From: Gammaproteobacteria bacterium
GTDB lineage: Bacteria > Pseudomonadota > Gammaproteobacteria > Steroidobacterales > Steroidobacteraceae
Length of the DNA: 12,041 nt
Direction of reading: 5' to 3'
Assembly (NCBI GenBank): GCA_030040525.1
Contig: JASHTN010000018.1
Span: 1 to 12,041, forward strand
Position numbers and translations under genes: made by a program. Below the pieces are notes generated by a model. It made no database searches. It worked only from the letters and a program-made list of their open reading frames with translations, and was not told where the DNA came from. Shown here piece after piece: positions 7,194 to 12,041 of this stretch (position 1 is the stretch's first letter; each line of letters begins with the position of its first letter).

Positions 7194-7568
7194 CTATTGT
7201 GGCCTGGGTTTGCGGTACCGGCCAAAGAGCATTTCAGGACCGCAACACAGACCGACCCCGCCGACCAGCAGGATCAATCCCAGCTTGTTCCAACCGCCGG
7301 GGCCCAGCGGGATGAGACCCAGCCCGTAGAGCAGCGCCACGCCGGCCATGAGGAGGAAGAAGGGACCGGTGAAGTAGCAATGCAGGCGGCCGCAGGCGCG
7401 GGCGTTGAGCAGGCAGGCCACGCCCATGAACGTGAGGACCACGGGCCACAGAACCACAAGGTCGTGCACGGGAAGGAGGGAGCCGAGCGAGAGCGCTGCG
7501 ATCGGCACTCCCCAGAGGAGCATCCCGCGCGCTCCGCTCGCCCAGTCCTTCGCAGCTCCGTTCTCCAT
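7194..7568 (-). CDS. Small four-helix membrane protein with paired cysteines
   Basis: 124 residues. The ATG at 7568 overlaps the preceding stop as TGATG, so translational coupling fixes the start; longer open frames upstream are shadows of the neighbours. Four predicted membrane helices lie at about 15-32, 37-54, 69-86 and 94-110. Cysteines sit in or next to membrane segments: C52, C59 and C64 around NARACGRLHCYFTG, and a vicinal pair C108-C109 in the last helix (GVGLCCGPEM). The C-terminus is basic. I do not recognise a named family; I believe similar proteins accompany MerT-like and GDCCVxC genes, but this is from memory. Vicinal cysteines in a membrane helix resemble the MerT metal-relay design, so a role in soft-metal transfer across the inner membrane is a reasonable inference. 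Confidence 0.8.
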   Translation of the reverse strand: MENGAAKDWASGARGMLLWGVPIAALSLGSLLPVHDLVVLWPVVLTFMGVACLLNARACGRLHCYFTGPFFLLMAGVALLYGLGLIPLGPGGWNKLGLILLVGGVGLCCGPEMLFGRYRKPRPQ

Positions 7569-7786
7569 CAGAGCGTTTGGGCTGGAAGGCAGCCGGCGCA
7601 AGCGGCCTGCACCGGCGGGCACGACACCGAGCCGTAGGAACAGAAGACGCAGCAGTCGCCAGGCTTGGGTTTGAGCGTCATGCCGCAACAGAGGCACTCG
7701 TGGAAGTACACGCAGGCGTCCGTCGGCATGGTCTCGGAGGAAACACACCCGCATCCCGGGCACGTGAGCAGACAGACCGTGCTCAT
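7568..7786 (-). CDS. GDCCVxC-domain cysteine-rich small protein
   Basis: 72 residues, with 14 cysteines. The signature GDCCVFC lies at 43-49. Other clusters are CPGCGC (9-14), CLCC (31-34) and, near the end, CAGC (63-66). This matches the GDCCVxC family, some members of which are selenoproteins with U in place of a cysteine; here all positions are cysteine codons. The family is uncharacterised but commonly sits in mercury or heavy-metal gene clusters. The pattern suggests a zinc-ribbon-like or soft-metal-binding protein, probably cytoplasmic as there is no signal peptide. The ATG overlaps the stop of the MerT-thioredoxin gene (ATGA) and its own stop overlaps the next gene (TGATG), so three genes are translationally linked. 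Confidence 0.88.
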   Translation of the reverse strand: MSTVCLLTCPGCGCVSSETMPTDACVYFHECLCCGMTLKPKPGDCCVFCSYGSVSCPPVQAACAGCLPAQTL

Positions 7787-8670
7787 GGCGTGTTGTGCGG
7801 GAGTTGCGCGAGGAGTTGCTCCGCTCGCTGAGCGAACACCTTGCTGTCCAGGCGCGGGAACTCACCGCTCCTCTGCAACCCGCCCAGTTGCTGCATCAGC
7901 AGCAGCGGTCGCGGTGGTACGGCGCCGTCCCAGGTCGCCTCTGGCCCATACAGGAGCCACACGTCCCACGCATACACCGGACCCTCGCTGCTCCTCAAGT
8001 CCACGGATCTCGACAGCAGGCGACCGAACTCGCCGCTGGCGCTCCAGTAGTGATGCACGTGCGAGTTGTGGAGCAGAGCGGCTGCGGCCGGCACGTCGTG
8101 CGCCGCCGAGCCGCGCAGTACGGGCTCGTGGACCACGAAGGTCACGAGGCGCGGATCGTCGGTACGCGAGAGGAGGTCGCGATTCATATCATCGAGACCC
8201 CGCAGACAGCCCGGGCAGATCGGATCGACGACGAACAGCAGCCGCACCGAGCCTCGGTCACGGTTGAAAGCGGCGCGCAGCTCGCTCGCCGGGTCATCGA
8301 GCAGCGTGTAGGAGGGGAGCGCGCCCTTCGGCTCGGTGCCGTGTGCCAGCGCAATGACACCGAGTGCCGCGACCAGGAGTGCGGCAATCCACACGAAGAG
8401 GCGCACGGGATAGCCGGCCGCGGCTGCGCCGGGCGGGTGAGCACAGACACGTACGGGCCGATAGGCCCACCAGAACGCCCCTCCGAGCAGCAGCGCTGCG
8501 CCGAGCAGCGCGTACGGCAGGAGGAATGCGAGCCGCGCCAGCGCGATGGCGCCGCTCACGCCGAGGAGCGCAACCGCCCACGGTGCGCCACAGCAGCCGC
8601 CGACGGCCGCGGCGAACGCGCTGAGCCCAAGCGCCCCGCTCGCTGCTCCGATAACCGGCTTGGCGGGCAC
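7783..8670 (-). CDS. MerT-like membrane domain fused to a periplasmic thioredoxin-like domain
   Basis: 295 residues, GTG start; AAGGA lies about 10 bases upstream. Residues 1-110 look like a mercuric transporter: helix 1 with vicinal C26-C27 (GGCCGAPWAVALLGVSGA), helix 2 at about 46-69, a loop with C76 and helix 3 at about 89-109. MerT has its first Cys pair in helix 1 and more cysteines in the loop between helices 2 and 3, which fits, although only one loop cysteine is kept. Residues about 130-290 are a thioredoxin-like domain: strand SVRLLFVVDP, active-site CPGC (152-155), then HHYWSASGEFGR and VYAWDVWLLYGPEATW. With MerT topology this domain would be periplasmic, where MerP normally works. 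It is the first gene after the MerR-type promoter. Alternative reading: a metal-linked thiol oxidoreductase. Fusion of the two parts in one frame is certain; mercury transport is inferred. Confidence 0.83.
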   Translation of the reverse strand: MPAKPVIGAASGALGLSAFAAAVGGCCGAPWAVALLGVSGAIALARLAFLLPYALLGAALLLGGAFWWAYRPVRVCAHPPGAAAAGYPVRLFVWIAALLVAALGVIALAHGTEPKGALPSYTLLDDPASELRAAFNRDRGSVRLLFVVDPICPGCLRGLDDMNRDLLSRTDDPRLVTFVVHEPVLRGSAAHDVPAAAALLHNSHVHHYWSASGEFGRLLSRSVDLRSSEGPVYAWDVWLLYGPEATWDGAVPPRPLLLMQQLGGLQRSGEFPRLDSKVFAQRAEQLLAQLPHNTP

Positions 8671-8698
8671 CCGACTGGTATCCTTTGCGTCCCGACTG
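8670..8698. repeat. Short direct repeat in the operon leader
   Basis: CCCGACTG occurs at 8670-8677 and again at 8691-8698, 21 bases apart (two helical turns), between the -10 box and the first start codon. It may be chance, or a second protein-binding site. Confidence 0.3.
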
Positions 8699-8707
8699 AC
8701 GGGCGGA

Positions 8708-8738
8708 GGATAAACCCCGTACCATGGTACGGAGTCAA
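8708..8738 (-). promoter_or_regulatory. MerR-type promoter and operator of the mer/cop operon
   Basis: On the minus strand: -35 TTGACT (8738-8733), a 19-base spacer and -10 TTATCC (8713-8708). Inside the spacer is the perfect 16-base palindrome CCGTACCATGGTACGG (8717-8732). The over-long 19-base spacer with a dyad in it is the hallmark of promoters activated by MerR through DNA twisting. The half-sites CCGTAC/GTACGG and the TTGACT box are, from memory, the same as in the Tn501 mer operator. Transcription should start near 8701, giving a leader of about 30 bases before the GTG at 8670. The divergent merR starts 25 bases beyond the -35 box, so MerR probably represses itself from the same site. 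Confidence 0.88.
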
Positions 8739-8762
8739 CCCCGGGACATTGGAGCTGATCCC

Positions 8763-9176
8763 ATGAGCTCGGCAGGACCTTCCATGACGATCGGTGCGCT
8801 CGCGGCGGCCGCGGGCGTGCATGTAGAGACGGTCCGTTACTACCAGCGCCGGGGGCTCGTCCCCGAGCCGCTGCGCCCGCGGGGCGGGGTGCGGCGCTAC
8901 GGCCGGGAGGATGCCGAGCGCCTGCGATTCATCAAGCGCGCGCAGGCGATGGGCTTCACGCTTGCCGAGGTCGAAAACCTCGCCACCCTCAAGGAGCGCC
9001 GCTCGTGCCGCGCGACCCGGGACCTCGCAGTAGCGAAGCTGCGTATCATCGATGACCGGCTGCGCGAGCTGCGCCACCTGCGCGCGGAAATCGCGCAGCT
9101 CATCGCCGACTGTGACGCCAACACCGAGGACGCGCGCTGTCCGGTGATCGACCGGCTGTCGTCGAGCAGAGGGTAA
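8763..9176 (+). CDS. merR: MerR-type mercury-responsive transcriptional regulator
   Basis: 137 residues from the ATG at 8763, supported by GGAG at 8751-8754 (eight bases upstream). The frame extends to an ATG at 8724, but that codon is inside the operator palindrome, so it is rejected; an ATG at 8784 with AGGA is another option. The N-terminal winged helix matches MerR (MTIGALAAAAGVHVETVRYYQRRGL, then GGVRRYGREDAERLRFIKRAQAMGFTL), followed by the long dimer helix. Cysteines fall at 82, 117 and 126 in the contexts SCRATRDLAVAKL and DCDANTEDARCPVI. These are the positions and spacing of the Hg(II) ligands of Tn501 MerR, not the CueR (copper) pattern. It should therefore sense mercury and activate the divergent operon. 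C126 lies in the CP-(V/L)-I motif typical of the group. Confidence 0.93.
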   Translation: MSSAGPSMTIGALAAAAGVHVETVRYYQRRGLVPEPLRPRGGVRRYGREDAERLRFIKRAQAMGFTLAEVENLATLKERRSCRATRDLAVAKLRIIDDRLRELRHLRAEIAQLIADCDANTEDARCPVIDRLSSSRG

Positions 9177-9180
9177 GCGG

Positions 9181-9209
9181 TTCAATAATCGCCGCGAGGG
9201 CGCTACGCT
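9181..9209 (+). promoter_or_regulatory. Candidate promoter of the exported methyltransferase-like gene
   Basis: TTCAAT (9181-9186), 17 bases, TACGCT (9204-9209) is a plausible weak sigma-70 promoter right after merR. It suggests the next gene can be read without the merR promoter. Pattern only. Confidence 0.3.
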
Positions 9210-9246
9210 AGAAGGTAGCTCCACCGCACATACAGGGAGATGGCCC

Positions 9247-10077
9247 GTGCTCTTTACAATGCGAGCTTCCGGCGCGCTGCTGGCGTTGCTGGCCGCCGCC
9301 GCCAACGCGTATGCGGCGCAAGCCGCCCCCGATCCGCTCGCCGCCGCGATCGCCAGTCCCGCGCGCACGCCGAAATTCACGGCGCGCGATCAGTATCGCC
9401 ATCCGCTCGAGACGCTGCGGTTTTTCGGGGTGCGGCCCGATCAGACCGTGGTGGAGATCTGGCCGGGAGGCGGCTGGTACATGGAGATCCTCGCTCCGTA
9501 CCTGCGCGACCACGGCAGGTACTACGCGGCGATCGAGGCGCCTGACGTGGCCGGCGCGTCCAGGGAGGCGAAGCAGAATGGCGCCTCTCTGCGCAAGAAG
9601 ATCGCAGGCGATCCGGCTGACTTCGGCAAGGTGACCGTCACCGAGCTGCACCCGCCGCAGCTTACCGAGATCTGCCCGCCGGGCACGGCCGATGTCGTGC
9701 TGACGTTTCGCAACGTGCATAACTGGATCGCGGCCGGCGACCAGCAGGCGCAGTTCGACGCGTTCTTCAAGGCGCTGAAGCCAGGTGGCGTGCTCGGGGT
9801 GGTCGAGCACCGCGCCAGGCCCGGAACCAGCCTGGAGGAGATGAGTAAGTCCGGGTATGTCGAGGAGGCTTACGTGAAGAAGCTGGCTACCACGGCCGGC
9901 TTCCGTTTCGAGGCGGAGTCCCCCATCAACGACAACCCGAAGGACACGAAGGACTATCCCGAAGGGGTGTGGACACTGCCGCCGACGCTGGAACTCGGTG
10001 ATAAGGATCGGGCGAAGTACCTTGCCATCGGTGAGTCCGATCGGATGACGTTGAAATTCGTCAAGCCCGCGGGATAG
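9247..10077 (+). CDS. Exported class I SAM-dependent methyltransferase-like protein
   Basis: 276 residues from a GTG with AGGGAGA at 9234-9240 well placed upstream; the ATG at 9259 would be too far from it. Residues 1-26 are a signal peptide (hydrophobic core ALLALLAAAANAYA, then AQA). The mature protein begins with a helix containing RDQYRHPLETLRFFGV, then a Rossmann motif I VVEIWPGGGWYMEIL (68-82), ADVVLTFRNVHNWI (148-161), LKPGGVLGVVEHRA (177-190) and a C-terminal DRMTLKFVKPAG. This matches the COG4798 group of predicted methyltransferases, many of which carry signal peptides. Export is puzzling because SAM is cytoplasmic; the protein may bind something else or stay anchored. It lies 70 bases after merR, on the same strand; a link with metal stress is only suggested by position. 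Confidence 0.85.
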   Translation: MLFTMRASGALLALLAAAANAYAAQAAPDPLAAAIASPARTPKFTARDQYRHPLETLRFFGVRPDQTVVEIWPGGGWYMEILAPYLRDHGRYYAAIEAPDVAGASREAKQNGASLRKKIAGDPADFGKVTVTELHPPQLTEICPPGTADVVLTFRNVHNWIAAGDQQAQFDAFFKALKPGGVLGVVEHRARPGTSLEEMSKSGYVEEAYVKKLATTAGFRFEAESPINDNPKDTKDYPEGVWTLPPTLELGDKDRAKYLAIGESDRMTLKFVKPAG

Positions 10078-10125
10078 ACCCGAATCCGACACGGGCGGGG
10101 CCATCGTCCGATCCCGCAGCCGGTC

Positions 10126-10497
10126 TCAATGCGGCGCCGCGTGCTCCTGGCCGCTTCCCGGGGCAACCGTGAAGTGAATGCTCCCCGGCACGATGTGTCC
10201 GTCCGCGCTCAGCATCCGCCAGCTCACGACGTACGTGCCCGGCGCCAGCGCCGGCAGCGGCAGGCTCAGCTGTGCCGCGGCCTTCGTCGGCAGCGGCTCG
10301 AGCTTGCGTGCAGCCCCGCCCGCCCCTTGAATGGCTGCCGCGGTCAGCAGCGCGGACTCGGAGAAGTTGAGCACCAGGCTGGGCGGCGAGGCGCTCACCG
10401 TGCTGGCATCGGCGGGTATCGAGCTCCTCAGGTGCGCGTGCGCGTTTGCGACCGTCGCGCACGCGAGCAGTGCCATGGCGAACAGAGGCTTTCTCAT
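10126..10497 (-). CDS. copC: CopC-family periplasmic copper-binding protein
   Basis: 123 residues. The signal peptide MRKPLFAMALLACATVANA is predicted to be cut so that mature CopC begins with histidine (HAHLRSSIPADAS). CopC proteins use this N-terminal His together with Asp and His near the C-terminus to bind Cu(II); the partner motif SADGH is at 97-101. Strands SLVLNFSES, GTYVVSWRMLSADGH and GSIHFTV match the CopC beta-sandwich. The Met-rich Cu(I) site is absent, so this is a Cu(II)-only form. Unusually it lies 1.6 kb from copAB, beyond merR and the methyltransferase-like gene, and no copD (membrane partner) is visible. It converges on the methyltransferase-like gene with a 48-base gap that shows no clear terminator. 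Confidence 0.88.
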   Translation of the reverse strand: MRKPLFAMALLACATVANAHAHLRSSIPADASTVSASPPSLVLNFSESALLTAAAIQGAGGAARKLEPLPTKAAAQLSLPLPALAPGTYVVSWRMLSADGHIVPGSIHFTVAPGSGQEHAAPH

Positions 10498-10507
10498 GTC
10501 GGGAGCG

Positions 10508-10535
10508 AGTCTAGCGCGGTTGCTGCTAACATCAA
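10508..10535 (-). promoter_or_regulatory. copC: Candidate copC promoter, nearly leaderless
   Basis: Minus strand: TTGATG (10535-10530), 16 bases, TAGACT (10513-10508). Start of transcription would be near 10501, only a few bases before the ATG at 10497, and no Shine-Dalgarno is visible, so copC may be read from a leaderless or very short leader. The -10 context GCGCTAGACTCG recurs exactly at 11834-11845. Confidence 0.45.
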
Positions 10536-10562
10536 CCCCGCCAGGGGCGCGCGACTCGCTTC

Positions 10563-11066
10563 ATGACCCGCAACACTCCCCAGCGCATTGTGCCCGCAGC
10601 GACGCTCCTGCTGATCGCGGGCGCTGCCGTGTTCATATACTTGAGCAGCCAGAGCCTTCCGCCGCTGGTCGCAGCGCACTTCGATGTCACCGGTCGTGCC
10701 AACGGCTACCTGGCGCGCGGGCCCTACATCGCGATCCTGTTGCTGATCACCGTGGTGGTGCCGCTGCTGGTCGTCATCGTCCCCAGCCGCGCCTTTACTC
10801 ATGCCGATGCGCGGCTCAATCTGCCGAACCGCGAGTACTGGCTGGCACCGGAGCGCCGCGCGGAAACCGTCCGATTCCTTACGCGCCAGGTGTCGGTGTA
10901 CGCGTGGCTGGTCGTCATCTTCCTGTGTTACACCCAATGGCTCGTGGTGCGGGCCAATGCGCTCAGGCCGCCGACGCTCGACTTGCGCGCCTTTCTCACG
11001 GGGCTGGCACTGTTCCTGGTGTGCACCTTGTACTGGGTCCTCAATCTGGTGAGGCGCTTCCGTTAG
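10563..11066 (+). CDS. DUF1648 membrane protein
   Basis: 167 residues. Four predicted membrane helices at about 9-27, 53-73, 113-130 and 144-162. The DUF1648 signature lies after helix 1: SLPPLVAAHFDVTGRANGYLAR (31-52), corresponding to the family pattern L-P-x-x-V-x-x-H-F-x-x-x-G-x-x-x-G. The family occurs in small membrane proteins of unknown function and next to some regulators in Gram-positive bacteria. The C-terminus is basic (NLVRRFR). The start ATG has no visible Shine-Dalgarno. It is divergent from copC with a 65-base shared control region, and 15 bases separate its stop from the DUF1614 gene, so these two are probably one operon. Confidence 0.75.
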   Translation: MTRNTPQRIVPAATLLLIAGAAVFIYLSSQSLPPLVAAHFDVTGRANGYLARGPYIAILLLITVVVPLLVVIVPSRAFTHADARLNLPNREYWLAPERRAETVRFLTRQVSVYAWLVVIFLCYTQWLVVRANALRPPTLDLRAFLTGLALFLVCTLYWVLNLVRRFR

Positions 11067-11081
11067 GAGCGGTGCGCCGCG

Positions 11082-11813
11082 ATGTCATCCGGCCTGCATT
11101 ACTTCCCGGTCGCAGCGCCTGCGCTTCTCGCGCTTACATTTCTGTTCGCGATCGTGGCCGGTTTCGTCGTCGCCCGGGTCGTGAACTTTGCCTCGACCAG
11201 CATGGGGCTCGCGCCGCACACCATGATGGGCGTGCTGCTGCTGTCGCTGCTCGGCAGCTACATCAACATTCCGATCGCCCATCTGCACGAGCGCCGGATC
11301 GCCACGGCGGCGATCATCAGCTACTTCGGCGTACCGTATGTGATTCCACTGATGCGCGGCGGGCAGGTGACGGTTCTCGCGATCAACGTCGGCGGTGCGG
11401 TGATACCGACACTCCTCTCGTTCTATCTGATGGCCAGAAACCGCCTGTTCAGGCTCAGCCTCGGGGGCATCGCCGTGGTGGCAATCGCGTGCTACATGCT
11501 CGCAAAGCCGGAGCCCGGCCTCGGGATCGCCGAGCCGATCTTCGTCCCGACCCTGGTGACCGCGCTGGTGGCGCTGACTCTGTCGCGGCGTCATGCCGGA
11601 CCGCTGGCGTACATCTGCGGCAGTCTTGGCACGTTGATCGGCGCAGACCTGTTGAACCTGGGCAGGATCCCCGGCCTGGGCGCGCCGGTCGCCTCGGTCG
11701 GTGGCGCCGGCACTTTCGACGGCATCTTCGTGATCGGGCTGTTGTCGGTCGTCTATGCCGGCTGGTTTGCCTCGCTCGAAGCGCGGCGCACCCGGTCAGG
11801 CGGTGCCCGCTGA
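11082..11813 (+). CDS. DUF1614 membrane protein
   Basis: 243 residues with about seven predicted membrane segments. It carries the conserved blocks I associate with DUF1614: LLLSLLGSYINIPI (51-64), AINVGGAVIPTLLS (100-113), a middle CGSLGTLIGADLLNL (179-193) and a glycine-rich loop VGGAGTFDGIFVIGLLSVVYA (206-226). The function of the family is unknown; the polar residues and glycines inside the membrane suggest a transporter or permease-like fold, which is inference. AGGAG lies 12 bases before the ATG, a little far. It follows the DUF1648 gene by 15 bases. No terminator is obvious after the stop. Confidence 0.82.
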   Translation: MSSGLHYFPVAAPALLALTFLFAIVAGFVVARVVNFASTSMGLAPHTMMGVLLLSLLGSYINIPIAHLHERRIATAAIISYFGVPYVIPLMRGGQVTVLAINVGGAVIPTLLSFYLMARNRLFRLSLGGIAVVAIACYMLAKPEPGLGIAEPIFVPTLVTALVALTLSRRHAGPLAYICGSLGTLIGADLLNLGRIPGLGAPVASVGGAGTFDGIFVIGLLSVVYAGWFASLEARRTRSGGAR

Positions 11814-11833
11814 CAGCGCGCCGCGTGTCGCTC

Positions 11834-11845
11834 GCGCTAGACTCG
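11834..11845 (+). promoter_or_regulatory. Candidate -10 region shared with the copC promoter
   Basis: GCGCTAGACTCG here is identical to the 12 bases at the copC -10 box (minus strand, 10517-10506). It sits 26 bases before the GTG of the edge gene. No clear -35 box is seen at normal spacing. Confidence 0.35.
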
Positions 11846-11871
11846 GGCACTCGCTGCCATCGAGATCCGGG

Positions 11872-12041
11872 GTGCACCTAGGCCTTGGCCGCCCTGCGCT
11901 GATCGGCCTCGCAACGCTCGCCGCCTGTGCGCCGCAAGGATCGCGCGCTGATTCCGCATGGCCGTGCGGAAGTTGCGACGTGCTGCTCGGCGTGGGCACG
12001 ACGTTCGGCCCCTCATTCAGGCGGCTGGCCTGGACGAGCGC
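11872..12041 (+). CDS. Putative lipoprotein, 5' part only (cut by window end)
   Basis: Only the first 56 codons are in the window. From a GTG at 11872 the product begins with a short basic region and a hydrophobic stretch ending in a lipobox LAAC (16-19), so C19 would be lipidated. After this come a polar spacer and a CGSC motif at 32-35, then DVLLGVGTTF. The frame remains open to the end of the window. I do not recognise the family. No Shine-Dalgarno is visible; the start may be elsewhere. The lipobox and CxxC make a real exported, possibly redox or metal-related, protein likely, but this cannot be settled without the rest. Confidence 0.55.
   Translation, partial: MHLGLGRPALIGLATLAACAPQGSRADSAWPCGSCDVLLGVGTTFGPSFRRLAWTS

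Noticed and set aside
7569..7865. N-terminal extension of the four-helix membrane protein up to 7865.
   Set aside because: It would overlap the whole GDCCVxC gene and part of the MerT-Trx gene; the arginine-rich extension looks like out-of-frame translation, and the TGATG overlap marks the true start.
8763..9176. Identification of the regulator as CueR (copper) because copA and copB are next to it.
   Set aside because: The three cysteines and their spacing (82, 117, 126) fit the mercury sensor; CueR uses a different two-cysteine loop and lacks the C82 equivalent.
9201..9219. Short inverted repeat GCTAC/GTAGC between merR and the methyltransferase-like gene as a terminator.
   Set aside because: The stem is only five pairs with no T run; it overlaps the candidate promoter instead.
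8556..10104. Minus-strand open frames opposite merR and the methyltransferase-like gene (8556-9380 and 9208-10104).
   Set aside because: They run through the MerR operator and lack recognisable domains; merR and the methyltransferase-like gene explain the DNA on the plus strand.
10078..10125. A bidirectional terminator in the convergent gap between the methyltransferase-like gene and copC.
   Set aside because: I found only 4-base CCCG/CGGG complementarity and no T run on either strand.
10331..11881. A 516-codon plus-strand frame across the DUF1648 and DUF1614 genes.
   Set aside because: It is a shifted frame of both genes; its product is Arg-, Ala- and Ser-rich without domains, while the other frames give membrane proteins with family motifs.

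Overview
The window is GC-rich, gene-dense DNA with no RNA gene, insertion sequence, CRISPR array or phage gene that I can see. A UrcA-family exported protein, a winged-helix/FHA regulator, a TPR O-GlcNAc-transferase-like protein, a Tat-exported CopA, an outer-membrane CopB and the base composition suggest a proteobacterium. A gammaproteobacterium of the Xanthomonadales/Steroidobacter/Nevskia kind is my best guess, but this is inference, not a taxonomic assignment.

Left part (1-4650): a plus-strand urcA-like gene ends in a good hairpin terminator. It is followed by a small regulator that joins an OmpR-type DNA-binding domain to a forkhead-associated (FHA) domain. This converges, with an 8-base overlap, on a minus-strand 720-residue TPR/GT41 glycosyltransferase-like gene. 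Upstream of that on the minus strand lie an uncharacterised OB-fold-like small protein and a lipocalin-like protein.

Central part (4709-9176) is the main interest. A MerR regulator with the three mercury-binding cysteines (C82, C117, C126 with the start chosen here) is read to the right. To the left is a tightly packed minus-strand operon whose promoter is a classic MerR type: TTGACT, a 19-base spacer holding the perfect palindrome CCGTACCATGGTACGG, then TTATCC. The operon encodes, in order, a MerT-like three-helix membrane domain fused to a periplasmic thioredoxin-like domain (CPGC), a 72-residue GDCCVxC protein with 14 cysteines, a four-helix membrane protein with paired cysteines, a CopA multicopper oxidase and a CopB outer-membrane protein. 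Junctions are ATGA, TGATG, a 32-base gap and ATGA. There is no merA (mercuric reductase) and no separate merP in the window. It therefore looks like a hybrid mercury-sensing/copper-oxidase operon in which the tethered thioredoxin domain may replace MerP. This is a hypothesis drawn from sequence and layout.

Right part (9247-12041): an exported SAM-methyltransferase-like protein lies directly downstream of merR. A stand-alone copC with a histidine at the predicted mature N-terminus converges on it. A DUF1648 membrane protein and a DUF1614 membrane protein follow on the plus strand. At the edge is the start of a putative lipoprotein gene with a CGSC motif, cut off by the window end.
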